A stretch of 64,000 bases of DNA from Mesorhabditis belari (GCA_958450365.1 CAUEEP010000924.1:1374501-1438500), one strand, 5' to 3'; shown: positions 24,104 through 34,726, counted from the first letter of the stretch. The notes: generated by a model from the sequence alone, not told the origin. Program-made: numbers and translations.

Positions 24104-24514
24104 GCAGGGAAGGGATTGGACCCTAGACCTTTCCAGACCTGGACCCTAGACCTTTCCAGACCTGGACCCTAGACCTTTCCAGACCTGGACCCTAGACCTT
24201 TCCAGACCTGGACCCTAGACCTTTCCAGACCTGGACCCTAGACCTTTCCAGACCTGGACCCTAGACCTTTCCAGACCTGGACCCTAGACCTTTCCAGACC
24301 TCAACCAAGACCTTTCCAGACCTCAACCTAGACCATCCCAGACCTCGATCTAGACCTTTCCAGACCTCGACCTAGACCATCCCAGACCTCGACCTAGACC
24401 ATCCCAGACCTCAGACTAGACCTTTCCAGACCTCGACCTAGACCTTTCTAGACCTCGACCTAGACCATTTTCCTTTCCAGACACATGCTCTAACCACTGA
24501 GCTACCTGGTATCT
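24104..24514 (-). tRNA. tRNA-like sequence with its middle expanded into a tandem array
   Basis: On the minus strand it opens with ACCAGGTAGCTCAGTGGTTA (A-box) and closes with GGTCCAATCCCTTCCCTGCA (B-box plus acceptor end). Between them, where about 30 bases would be normal, lie about 350 bases of 19-25 base repeats whose unit (tccagacctggaccctagac) is built from the anticodon/variable region and the start of the T arm. The acceptor ends can partly pair across the array. It cannot be a functional tRNA. Confidence 0.7.
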
Positions 24515-24515
24515 A

Positions 24516-24750
24516 CAGTACTGGACAATGAAATATCATATTTGAACAACGATCGTCACTTTCTCGTGTCGGTAACTCCCTTGTCTTTGAGTTTAAACTA
24601 TTAGTGTTATACATTTTCTGAAAGCTCTTTTCAAGGGCTACACAATGGTAATATTAATATTTAGAAATACGGTAAAGACAAAGGAGTTATAGACGCGCAA
24701 AAGTGACGATCTTTTTTCAAATATGATATTTCATTGTCCAGTAGTGTAGT
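24516..24750. mobile_element. MITE-like inverted-repeat element
   Basis: ctggacaatgaaatatcata at 24522 is repeated in reverse complement at about 24722-24745, and the complementarity continues inward over aacgatcgtcactt and ctcctttgtctt. Arms of about 65-70 bases, total about 230. No coding capacity. It abuts the tRNA-like array. Confidence 0.8.
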
Positions 24751-25332
24751 TCCCAAAAAAAGAGGAAATATATGAAGGAAGAGAAAGGAAGAATGAGAAG
24801 AAACAACTCGATAACAACAACTTTAGATAAAAACTCGTAACTTTAGCTACTAAACTAATTGTAAGCTTAAACTGGTGAAAAACTGTAACCAGGCTTTTAC
24901 AGTAAATTCAGTGTTCACTAAAAGCCAGCAAAAAGCTACCCCTTAACGTTTCATCAAACAAATTCAATAACATTATGAATGAAGAGCTCCACCTACTCAA
25001 AATGAGTAGCTAAAAATGGCTCATTCAAACATCATCTCTCCACTTTGCAGCATGGAAGGTATTGACTAAAATAGAGTAGTCATTACCTAGGAAAAGAGTG
25101 GGGAAAAGAGTGGAAAAGAGTTTAGAAGTGAAAGGGCCTAACTTCCAGGAAAAAGCCATCATTTGAAGGGGGAAAAGTTGGGTGGAGTGGAAAGAGAAGG
25201 GAGGGGGATGAGGAAGGGTTAGAGCAAGGGAGAATTATGGAGTTTCGGCTATTTTAGAGAGAGGATGACGACAAAAAGGATGACTCAAAAGGGATGACTT
25301 GTTGCTCTTTGAACCATCCATTTGAACATATT

Positions 25333-25391
25333 TCGATCACTAGTGTTAAAGGCCGCCATGGCCTTTAACAACGGCGCCTAACACTAGTGAT
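25333..25391. repeat. Palindromic segment
   Basis: atcactagtgtta at 25337 pairs with taacactagtgat at 25379. Inside is ttaaaggccgccatggcctttaa, with complementary ends. A compact cruciform-capable element just before the tRNA-like sequence. Confidence 0.8.
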
Positions 25392-25395
25392 TTAA

Positions 25396-25825
25396 AGTCT
25401 GGCCGACTGGATAAGAGCTGTGTCTCTTGATCAGGAGCCCCTAAGACCCAAATGACCACACTTCCTAACAAAACTAGCAGGAGTTCTAACTCAGCTCAGG
25501 ATAAGAGCTGTGTCTCTTGATCAGGAGCCCCTAAGACCCAAATGACCACACTTCCTAACAAAACTAGCAGGAGTTCTAACTCAGCTCAGGATAAGAGCCG
25601 TGTCTCTTGAGCAGGAGCCCCTAAGACCCAAATGACCACACTTCCTAACAAAACTAGCAGGAGTTCTAACTCAGCTCAGGATAAGAGCCGTGTCTCTTGA
25701 GCAGGAGCCCCTAAGACCCAAATGACCACACTTCCTAACAAACCTAGCAGGAGTTCTAACAAAGCTCAGCCAGTTGATCTTCCCTTCTTAGTCAGAAGGT
25801 CATGGGTTCAATCCCGCCAGCTGAT
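25396..25825 (+). tRNA. Type II tRNA-like sequence interrupted by four 90-bp tandem repeats
   Basis: TCTGGCCGACTGGATAAGAG resembles a Ser/Leu tRNA D arm. Four copies of a 90-base unit follow at 25411, 25501, 25591 and 25681, each starting ataagagc-gtgtctcttga. After the last copy come cagccagttgatcttccctt and GGGTTCAATCCCGCC (B-box). Copies differ by only one or two bases, indicating recent amplification. Same family as 11.3 and 23.35 kb. Confidence 0.7.
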
Positions 25826-26039
25826 TCTAGATTGATTCTTTTTTTTCCCATCTATGCTCCAATATTTGCTCCAAAATTAATATAGCAATATCTGATTGTG
25901 CAAATCTATTAGAAAACATTATTTGATTCTTTCACTTGCTAGACACCGCTCAAGCACTAATGAACTTCATTTCTTTCTTCTGAGCTACCGTAAAAACTCT
26001 AATAGAACGAAGCGACGCGTAGTCTAAGTTTGCACTCAA

Positions 26040-26335
26040 ACAAACGCTCAGATCTCGTCATCAGTACGTTTGTTTCTAAGCGCTTTGATATCAAATTAAA
26101 GTAGAGAGGATGGGTGATTTTTTGAGATAAAACACATATTTTTAGCATTAACCAGCGCTTAGAAAAACATGATTGAAAAGTGGCAAAAAAAAGCCGATTT
26201 TTCATCATCTTTCAAGCACTTTTTCTAAGCGCTCGTTAATGCTAAAAATAGTTGTTATATCTCAAAAAATCACCCATCCTCTCTACTTTAATTTGATATT
26301 AAAGTGCTGAGAAACAAACGTACTGGTATCGAGAT
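26040..26335. mobile_element. Foldback MITE-like element
   Basis: Long arms: gtagagaggatgggtgattt and tatcaaattaaagtag on the left are reverse-complemented on the right (aaatcacccatcctctctac at 26267-26287), and tttttagcattaac pairs with gttaatgctaaaaa. Outer ends carry cagtacgtttgtttct / gaaacaaacgtactg. No transposase frame. Confidence 0.85.
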
Positions 26336-26339
26336 ATGA

Positions 26340-27270
26340 TAAAGGTGATAAAGAAGATGATAAAGAAGCAAGGAAAAAAGCAAAATCACTTAAACATTCA
26401 AAACTTCAAATTCTTTCTGAAACTTTAGACTTAAACTTTCAAAAACCTTTCTCAAAGTTGATCAAAGGGTTCTTCTCGTTGATCAAAGGATCCAAACGAT
26501 TCTTCTCGTTGCTCAAACGATTCTTCTCGTTGCCCAAAGGATACAAAGGATTCTTTGAAAGAAACAATTCTTTAATTCGGATGCAACTAAAATCTAGTCA
26601 ATGAAGAGTTGTTTTTCGAGATGTTTTTCGAAATTTAAACGAAAAAAAACAAAAAATGACTTGTTCAGCTGTTCGGGATTTCACGGTAGAGAGAAAGCCA
26701 AAAAAAGAGAAAAGAAGCGATTTGAAGAAGGCCAAAAAAAGAAAGGATTTGAAAGCGAAAGATCCCTTTTGTTGACTTCAAAAAGACCAACAATAGGAGT
26801 AATTTTTCTCGATGAAAAGTGATGGATTTGATCTTTTGTGGAAAAGAAAAGCTAGAAAAGCTATTCAGTGAATCAATTGGATGCATTAGCTTGCTTGCTT
26901 GCTAAATTAGCTTGCTTAGGTGAGAAGGAAAGCTCTGTGGAGTCTCTGTGGAGTCTCTGTGGAGTCTCTGGAATAATCTTCATGAAAAAAAAAAGAAAAC
27001 AAGAGAAAACTCTGTGTTCTTTATGAAAAACTCTGTTCTTTATGGAAAATTCTTTAAGAAAGAAGAAAAAAATGATGTTTACAAAGGAAAAATGGGATTC
27101 TTTTCTTCAGAAAAGCTTTCTATTTTTCAATTAAACAATACGAGAAACGAGTCACGGATTAAAGATTCAAAATTTGTTTTTATTTCGTAAAAATAAAGTA
27201 ATTTTTTATTGTAAATAGTATTTTATAGTAATTAGATTCAAGGGTTTGGCTCATTTTTTTTTTGTGAACA
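26340..27270. other. AT-rich spacer with small direct repeats
   Basis: Holds four loose copies of gattcttctcgttg (26465-26535), gcttgcttgct (26888-26915) and ctctgtggagt repeats (26933-26965). Short open frames at 26600-26950 are Lys/Phe-rich and low complexity, with no recognised domain. Confidence 0.4.
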
Positions 27271-27428
27271 CTTTATTTATGACTTACAGTTGGCCGCAGT
27301 TGAACATTCCCAGTTGGTTTGATGCCAGATGACGCGCATTTGTATGTGCACACAGGAAAGACATAAGATAGATTTCCCCCGTTAGATTGCGTTACAGGAT
27401 TACAGGACATTACAGGACGCAAAAAGTG

Positions 27429-28836
27429 ATCGGATTCGAACCGGGATTCGAACCGGGATTCGAACCGGGACTGGAACCGGGATTCGAACCGAGACTGGAA
27501 CCGGGACTGGAACCGGGACTGGAACCGGGATTCGAACCGGGATTCGAACCGGGACTGGAACCGGGATTCGAACCGAGACTGGAACCGGGACTGGAACCGG
27601 GACTGGAACCGGGATTCGAACCGGGATTCGAACCGGGACTCGAACCGGGACTCGAACCGGGACTGGAACCGGGATTCGAACCGGGACTGGAACCGGGACT
27701 GGAACCGGGACTGGAACCGGGACTCGAACCGGGACTGGAACCGGGATTCGAACCGGGACTGGAACCGAGACTGGAACCGGGACTGGAACCGGGATTCGAA
27801 CCGGGACTGGAACCGGGACTGGAACCGGGACTGGAACCGGGACTCGAACCGGGACTGGAACCGGGATTCGAACCGGGACTGGAACCGGGACTGGAACCGG
27901 GACTGGAACCGGGACTCGAACCGGGACTGGAACCGGGATTCGAACCGGGATTCGAACCGGGACTCGAACCGGGACTGGAACCGAGATTCGAACCGGGATT
28001 CGAACCGGGACTCGAACCGGGACTCGAACCGGGACTGGAACCGGGATTCGAACCGGGACTGGAACCGGGACTGGAACCGGGACTGGAACCGGGACTCGAA
28101 CCGGGACTGGAACCGGGATTCGAACCGGGACTGGAACCGAGACTGGAACCGGGACTGGAACCGGGATTCGAACCGGGACTGGAACCGGGACTGGAACCGG
28201 GACTGGAACCGGGACTCGAACCGGGACTGGAACCGGGATTCGAACCGGGACTGGAACCGGGACTGGAACCGGGACTGGAACCGGGACTCGAACCGGGACT
28301 GGAACCGGGATTCGAACCGGGATTCGAACCGGGACTCGAACCGGGACTGGAACCGAGATTCGAACCGGGATTCGAACCGGGACTCGAACCGGGACTCGAA
28401 CCGGGACTGGAACCGGGATTCGAACCGGGACTGGAACCGGGACTGGAACCGGGACTGGAACCGGGACTCGAACCGGGACTGGAACCGGGATTCGAACCGG
28501 GACTGGAACCGGGACTCGAACCGGGACTGGAACCGGGATTCGAACCGGGACTGGAACCGGGACTGGAACCGGGACTGGAACCGGGACTGGAACCGGGACT
28601 CGAACCGGGACTGGAACCGGGATTCGAACCGGGACTGGAACCGGGACTGGAACCGGGACTGGAACCGGGACTCGAACCGGGACTGGAACCGGGATTCGAA
28701 CCGGGACTGGAACCGGGATTCGAACCGGGACTGGAACCGGGACTGGAACCGGGACTGGAACCGGGATTCGAACCGGGACTGGAACCGGGACTGGAACCGG
28801 GACTCGAACCGGGACTGGAACCGGGATTCGAACTCG
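27429..28836. repeat. About 117-unit array of a 12-bp tRNA B-box
   Basis: Units on the minus strand read GGTTCGAATCCC, GGTTCGAGTCCC or GGTTCCAGTCCC. The first two fit the consensus of the RNA polymerase III internal B-box (GGTTCGANNCC). A higher-order period of 372 bases (31 units) is visible: the variant gactggaaccgagattcg recurs at 27973 and 28345. Frames of 476-549 codons on both strands (RFQSRFES, EPGLEPGF, SSPGSNPG) are artefacts of a stop-free unit of 12. Confidence 0.97.
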
Positions 28837-28872
28837 GCATCCACTAGATCACGCAACCAAGGTGTGGCCTTA
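28826..28872 (-). tRNA. tRNA-like 5' part at the edge of the B-box array
   Basis: The minus strand reads GCGTGATCTAGTGGATGCCG (A-box-like), followed at once by GAGTTCGAATCCCGG, the first B-box. The anticodon arm is missing. This is the apparent founder from whose T arm the 12-base array expanded. Confidence 0.55.
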
Positions 28873-28929
28873 TAAAAAGAGCCGAAAACTTGTTTGCCAA
28901 ATTTCGCGCGATTCAGAATCATTTTGCAA

Positions 28930-29640
28930 AAGCGAATCAGATATTAGGAATCAGTGTAAAATTCTGCGTCGAATGGTCTATAGCTGATTTCATTTGGAAA
29001 GCTGGGTCTGTTGACGATCCCTGGTTAGTACAAGCTTGCTGGCAAGCTTAATTTCTTGAGCCAAGTCCAATGCAAAAAGGTTTTAAGCAAGCTAGCTTCT
29101 TTTTCCAATCATTGAAATATCTTCAACCCAATTGACGAACACGTCAAAGACCATAAAATGTGAAATCATTTGCAATCAACGTGTTTTCTTGCAAGATCTT
29201 CCTTTAAGCTCTTTCTTTAGCTCTTTTCTCTTTCTTTAGCTCTTTCTTTAGCTCTTTTTCCCATTTCTTCAAGTGATACTCCATCTCTTTTCTGTTCGAT
29301 TCCCCCGGGTATTTCTTCTCACCTTTTCTCATTTTAAAGTAAATCATCTTTTCAATCTATTTTTCTGTCTTTCTGTCTCTCTTTCTGTTCAAAGAGCTTC
29401 AAGAAATAGCTTTGTAATTTGATTTGATCGTTCAGAAATGTGGTGAAATGAGAAATTTGTTGTTTTTGTTTTGAATGAAGGGTGAGGCTTCTAGATTTGG
29501 ATGCGGAAAACAGTTGATAAACTTTACAATATTAGATGTATCTTTAAGATAAGCCACAGCCAACAGAAGACAAAGAAAGTTCTTTAAATCAAAATCTAAA
29601 AGAATAGAAAAAGTTACACAAAAACTTCACAATATTAGAA
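28930..29640. other. Spacer with a short dispersed repeat
   Basis: The segment near 28945-28975 (gtaaaattctgcgtcgaat) recurs near 43235-43265, and agctctttctttagctcttt is repeated at 29205-29260. Otherwise AT-rich DNA with no gene signature. Confidence 0.45.
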
Positions 29641-29642
29641 TT

Positions 29643-30352
29643 ATTGGGTTGGTGAATTGAAAACTATATATATATTACGTCCGAATCCGATCCGGACGTC
29701 AGGATCTGATTCGGAGGTCCAAAACCGACCATTGATTATCTTGTGGTCGATTTCGAACATCCTAATCCGACCACAATCCGATATAGTAAACCGGTTACGA
29801 CATATATATGTTACGTCCGAATCTGCTGGACTTTGAACTAAGCTTTATTCAACATAAAACCATGAATTCATTCTAAATAACTTCCATTATTATTGACGAT
29901 TTCTGCTCATTTTACAAGCAATTTGCGGATTCCTCTTTCGTAGTAGGATTTTGGTTTGTGTGTGAGACAAGTGTGAGACTCAAAAATCGAGGACTGGAGG
30001 TGGAGACTGGAGATCCCAGTTTGAGCACTTTCTTCAAAAGAAACCCATTTTGGTGTCAATAGAAAAGTTGTAGAGAATCAAAAATTAGGCTTATAGCCAA
30101 ATTTCCAAAAAGATACACTTAGTAGTTTCGCTTAAAATGCAAGTTTTGTGAATGTGAATGTGAAAATTCGCAAATTTGGCATTTCTTGAAAACCAGTTTT
30201 TTAATCGTTCTGAAAATCTGGATATAAGCTTAATTTTTGATTCTCTACAACTTTTCCATTGACACCAAAATGGGTTTCTTTTGAAGAAAGTGCCCTAACT
30301 GTCACATATGACAATTTGCCCGCAGTTTTCAATTCACCAACCCAATAATTCG
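29643..30352. mobile_element. Composite mariner remnant with nested foldback
   Basis: Terminal inverted repeats attgggttggtgaattgaaa (29643) and tttcaattcaccaacccaat (about 30330-30350) bound the element. Inside, 29825-29955 on the minus strand ends a mariner transposase (VVNNNGSYLE followed by a stop). At 30025-30300 a foldback has arms starting agcactttcttcaaaagaaa and closing in reverse complement. The same composite, in the opposite orientation, is at 61.5-62.37 kb. Transposase N-terminal and catalytic parts are missing, so it is non-autonomous. Confidence 0.8.
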
Positions 30353-30373
30353 CTCAAAGCACACTCCTTTTAG

Positions 30374-30590
30374 CCGTCAGAGATTCAAGTCACAGGCGCA
30401 TACAAGCCGGGAAGATGGATTGGAAGAGGACGGTATGGTGATGTCTATTTGGCCGAAGATCATCAACCGTAGGTTGACAATGGCTTTCGTTCAGCTGCAA
30501 ACTTTTTAGAGAAGCTGTCATAAAATACGTGAACGCAAGGACACCCGAACAGCTCAACGTTTTTCGAAGAGAACTCGAGAGAACTCGAAT
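30374..30590 (+). pseudogene. Protein-kinase N-lobe fragment, two exons
   Basis: Exon 30374-30468 encodes YKPGRWIGRGRYGDVYLAED, with the kinase glycine loop (GxGxxGxV). A 41-base intron (gtaggt to tttttag) follows, and exon 30510-~30575 encodes AVIKYVNARTPEQLNVFRRE with the expected VIK-type lysine. Frame and splice phase are intact. No catalytic loop (HRD) or DFG region is found nearby, so only a gene piece is present. It is bracketed by two copies of cccgcagttttcaattcacc (30318 and 30594), the end of the neighbouring mariner element. It may be a captured host fragment, or the stub of a gene broken by insertions. Confidence 0.7.
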
Positions 30591-30593
30591 TTG

Positions 30594-30624
30594 CCCGCAG
30601 TTTTCAATTCACCAACTCAATATC
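30594..30624. mobile_element. Second copy of the mariner terminal repeat
   Basis: cagttttcaattcaccaact followed by caata matches the 3' terminal repeat at 30320-30350. With that copy it flanks the kinase fragment. 30630-31100 beyond it is AT-rich without a recognisable gene. Confidence 0.75.
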
Positions 30625-31110
30625 TTAAGATACGCAAAATTTCAGTTAGGAAATCAGAAAGGATTCTCAAGAACATTGCCTTTTTCATTGCCAAGATCAG
30701 TCTAAAGCCATTTTTCAAAGCTTAAGCTATTTAAATTCATTTAAAGTTCCATTTGAATCATTTAAATCCCCAATTCTTTAAGCCAACAAGACTATAGGCT
30801 GCTAGCCTTGAAAATTCCAATCACCTTTGGTCATCACCTTGAAAATTCTTCTTTTGCTGAGTCTTTGAGGGTCCAGTTAGGGCTAGGGAAAAGCATGGGC
30901 ATTGGCAAAAGGGTAAAGATGATAAAAGAAAAGAGAAAAGAGAAAAGACCATGAAAAAAGAGGTCCAGTCCAGTAGATTTTAGCACTACTGGCTTGTTTT
31001 ATCTTTCTCGAAACAGTAATCATTGAACTAAGTCATAAGTCAGTCATAAGCTAATAGAAGATCAGCTAAAAAACCGCCTAATAGTTGGTTTTTCTGGCTA
31101 GATGCTTGTC

Positions 31111-31512
31111 GCCGTGGCGCAGTCGGGAACACGCTTGTCTAGTTGTGGCGCAGTCGGGAGGGCGCTTGTCTAGTTGTGGCGCAGTCGGGAGCACGCTTGT
31201 CTAGTTGTGGCGCAGTCGGGAAGGCGCTTGTCTAGTTGTGGCGCAGTCGGGAGCGCGCTTGTCTAGTTGTGGCGCAGTCGGGAAGGCGCTTGTCTAGTTG
31301 TGGCGCAGTCGGGAGCGCGCTTGTCTAGTTGTGGCGCAGTCGGGAGGGCGCTTGTCTAGTTGTGGCGCAGTCGGGAGCGCGCTTGTCTAGTTGTGGCGCA
31401 GTCGGGAGCGCGCTTGTCTAGTTGTGGCGCAGTCGGGAGCGCGCTTGTCTAGTTGTGGCGCAGTCGGGAGCGCGCTCCACAACCCCCACAGACCTGGGTT
31501 CGATCCCCGTAA
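31111..31512 (+). tRNA. tRNA-like sequence whose 5' half is repeated 12-13 times
   Basis: A 31-base unit (gttgtggcgcagtcgggagc plus gcgcttgtcta) recurs about 12 times. It is the D arm/A-box of a tRNA. Only after the last copy come the rest: an anticodon-like part, GGGTTCGATCCCC (B-box) and a 3' end. Units vary only at the gggagc/gggaag/ggaaca position. A-box-like promoters are thus arrayed in front of a single B-box. Confidence 0.8.
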
Positions 31513-31797
31513 TGAACATTTGTTTTGAATTTTGAATTTTAAATTATTGTATTATATTGTATTGTATTAGAAGAAGAAGAAGAACAAGAAGAAAGCAATG
31601 GATTGAAAAGTGCTAAGAACTAGGATTAGGTTCAAATCAAAATGGTCAAAATAGCTAAAATGCTTTCTGATCGATAGACGATGACATGACTTTTGCCATA
31701 AATGCAACAAGCAAAACAGAAAGAGAAATCTTTTGCGATAAAGATTTCAAAACAGAATATATTAGCATTGAATATTCTGAACCTCGGAATCTCACTT

Positions 31798-32095
31798 TTT
31801 CGGAGGGGGGAAGGGAGGGAAAGGAGGGAAAGGAGGAAGAGAGGGAAGGAAGGAGGGAAAGAAGGGAAGGAAGGAGGGAAAGGAGGGAAGGGAGGAGGGA
31901 AAGAAGGGAAAGGAAGGAGGGAAAGGATGGAGGGAAAGGAGGAAGGGAAAGAAAGGAGGGAAGGAAGGAGGGAAAGAAGGGAAAGGAGGGAAAGAAGGGC
32001 AGAAGGAAGGGAAAGAAGGGAAAGGAGGGAAATGAGGGAAGAAATAAGGGAAGCAAGGGAAAGAAGGGAAAGAAGGGAAAGGAGGGAAGAAGAGT
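31798..32095. repeat. GGGAAAGAAGG purine array
   Basis: About 30 loosely repeated units of 8-12 bases (gggaaaggagg, gggaaagaa) with almost no pyrimidines on the plus strand. Able to form triplex or G-rich structures. Associated frames (ERREGRRERR) are artefacts. Confidence 0.9.
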
Positions 32096-32409
32096 TCGTT
32101 GAAGCGGGAGAAATACCTCTTTTCTCTTTCTTTTACATAACGGGAAACGCGAAAACTCCCTTTTTTTCATTCCAAAACTCAGTCTTCGTGTTCGTCTTTA
32201 AATTTAGGCAAAATTCGCCATATTCTGACCGCGCAGGAGCTCCTTTTTTAGGGTAAATTTTCAGCGAGTAACTTGAGCAAGGTGGGAATGAGAATGAGGA
32301 AGAGTTTGAGCGATCGGCAAAAATGGAAACGTTTCTTTTCACTTTTGTGAATGAACACTCGTCTCGTTCAAAAATAAATGAAAGATAAATGAAAGATAAA
32401 TGAAAGATA

Positions 32410-32931
32410 TTAGGTTGATGCAAAAGTCTTTTTCATTTTTTTCGTACTTCCGTTAAAAAGTAACAAATGCACGAATTGAACAACGGTTTATTGCATTCGA
32501 AAGGCCAATTATTTTTCTGCAAAATGACATTAAAACGAGTTTAAAATGTCTTATGTCTAGATTTTTTTGAGAGCCTGAAGTCGGGTAGTCAAAAAAGGCG
32601 ACGGCTCGATGATGCATTTTAGACGCTTTAGCTAAGGAAACCAATCTTGATGTTAATAAATAAAAGGTAGAGCACAAAAAGTTAGATATTTTTTCAGATT
32701 TTCAGAGAAATTGATTCAGCCAATTTCTTTATAGAGGTTTTTATAGATTTTTATGAAAAACCCGTTTTCACTCTCGAATTTGCTTGAAAGTGAACCCAAA
32801 TTGACTTAAAAGGATGGGAAATTGAACAATAAACACTTTTCATTTAGAGCAAACAATAGTTTAATTGATGACTTTGTTATTTTTCAAAAGAAGTACGAAA
32901 AAAATGAAAAAGACTTTTGCATCAACCTAAT
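32410..32931. mobile_element. Mariner-type MITE
   Basis: Terminal inverted repeats of about 40 bases: taggttgatgcaaaagtctt at the left, complemented at the right end (aagacttttgcatcaaccta), each next to TA. The interior has no intact transposase. 'Dna ends with tgatgcaaaag' also appear near 55.40 and 56.48 kb, so the family is repeated here. Confidence 0.9.
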
Positions 32932-33154
32932 AAGTGAACGATTGAAGTGAAATTGAAGCTTTCAAAGGTTTAAATTGAAAATCAAACGCTCGAATTGAAT
33001 GATCGAATCGAAAATCGAATGCTGAAATTGAAATTGAGTGTTTAATTGAAAATCGATTGAGAATCATTGAAAATCGTTTGAAAATTAGACATTTCTTGGC
33101 TTCTTGATCAAAAAAAAGAATCACGTATTTCATTATTGAGAAACAGTAAAATGA

Positions 33155-33800
33155 ATACTGTAATGTCTCTAATAGTAGCGCCTTTCCCCCGTATAGTCGC
33201 GTAGTCGCAAATTTTTTTTTTATTAAATCACTTTTTTCTAAGCACCCGTATTTTCAAAAAATGCGTATTTGGTATCAAAAAATAGCCCTGAATTTCAGCT
33301 TTCATTTGATATTTAAGCGAACACTGTAGCATAAATGAGTGACGAGAAAAATGGGTTTAAAGCTAGACTACGTGATGCTCCGACGGCCATTATCGGGGCG
33401 GGCGGGGGCGCTACTATTACAGGTATTACTAGAGTGTTTTCTTTGCAAGTAATGCGCTTTTTAAAGCGCATAGACTTTAGAAAAATGACCTTACTTTTAG
33501 CGAAAACTATTGCAAAAAATTGGCGCGAAAAAATCACTAGCGCCGTCTTATATACGAGTCCTTTTAAAGATGTTCAGCCGTTTAACTGATTCAGTGGGAA
33601 ATTCTTCTTTAAATGTCAAGATATTCAATTTCAATAAATCAAAAAATAGCTCTGAATTTCAGCTTTCATTTGATACTTAAGCGAACACTGTAGCATAAAT
33701 GAGTGACGAGAAAAATGGGTTTAAAGTTAGACTACGCGATGCTTCGTCATTATGGGAAGGTCATTATGAGAAGGCGCTACTATTAGAGGTATTACGGTAG
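33155..33800. mobile_element. Inverted-repeat element with internal duplication
   Basis: The left end tctctaatagtagcgcc (33168) and right end ggcgctactattagaggta (about 33772) are complementary. Inside, gcgaacactgtagcataaat and gacgagaaaaatgggtttaa occur twice (33318 and 33672), with an early stop of the first copy at about 33430 (ggcgctactattacaggta). It appears to be two nested or tandem copies of one element. Its ends resemble those of the small element at 61.1 kb. Confidence 0.75.
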
Positions 33801-33909
33801 ATCTTGTTTATTTAAATGAAGTTTCTTTAGGTCTTGCTTAAATGAAAGTAAACTTTGCTGAAACTTTGCTGAAGTAAACCTTTAATCTTAAAATTTAGCT
33901 GCAGCATTA

Positions 33910-34725
33910 GTGACAGAGACGCAGCTCGAGACCTAAGAAGTACAGATATGCGCCAGCTTTCGGGACTCAGAGATCCAGTGGAAGTGATCGAGAGAAAAAG
34001 ACTCAGATGGGCCGACCACTTAGCCAGAAGAACAGACGATACGGTCGGACGAAGAGATGATGGACGATACGGATCACAGAGTGGCTACCACGAAGAGAAG
34101 AGGAAGAGCAGAAGAGGCCCATCGGAAGACCAGCAACGAGGTGGAGCACAAGAGTGGCAGACGAAGACGAGCGGCTTGGACAGCACTAGGAAGCATCAAA
34201 GAAGTCACAAAGATACTCAAGAATCACCAGAGGACTTGGGCACACCTCTTCGATAGCGCCGTCCTCCCGGCACTCTGCTACAGGACAGAGACCTGGGCCA
34301 CGACACAGACCACCGAACGAGCCCTGAGAACGACGCATCGAGCCCTTGAAAGGAACCTCCGCGGGCACAATAGGAAAACGCAGCTCGAGACCTAAGAAGA
34401 CGCAGCTCGACCAAGAAGTACGGATATGCGCCAGCTCTCGGGACTCAGAGATCGAGTGGAAGTGATCGAGAGAAAAAGACTCAGATGGGCCGGCCACGTA
34501 GCCAGAAGAACAGACGACAGATGAACGATACGGATGACAGAGTGGCTACCACGAGACCAGAAGAGGCCCATCGGAAGACCAGCAACGAGGTGGAGCACAA
34601 GAGTGGCAGAGACGGCAGAGACGGTCAGAGAAAGGATGGCTAGAGTGCAACCACCACCAGCACAAGCAAGTCGAAGACTTCGAACCAGGAACAACCCAGA
34701 TAGGAAACACTGGATGACATCGCAG
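33910..34725 (+). mobile_element. Non-LTR retrotransposon remnant (RT C-terminal region), rearranged
   Basis: Readable pieces include RLSGL-type RDPVEVIERKRLRWADHLAR, FDSAVLPALCYRTETWATTQ, THRALERNLRGHNRKTQLET and EWLPRDQKRPIGRPATRWST, characteristic of the region after the RT fingers/palm in RTE/Jockey-like elements. The order is scrambled: the DPVEVIERK block occurs at about 33970 and again at 34450. Frames shift between blocks. The same tail is the parent of the 55-base satellite at 3.4 kb. Confidence 0.85.
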
Positions 34726-34726
34726 G

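Noticed and set aside
24104..24514. CRISPR-like array
   Set aside because: The repeats are directly adjacent without unique spacers, and the genome is eukaryotic; none of the arrays in the window has repeat-spacer structure.
27273..28922. Frames of 549, 486 and 476 codons (Arg-Phe-Gln-Ser and Glu-Pro-Gly repeats)
   Set aside because: They overlap on both strands and follow only from a stop-free 12-base unit; the unit is explained by the tRNA B-box.
31686..32256. Arg/Glu/Lys-rich protein frames
   Set aside because: Purine-only low-complexity DNA gives such frames in all three phases.
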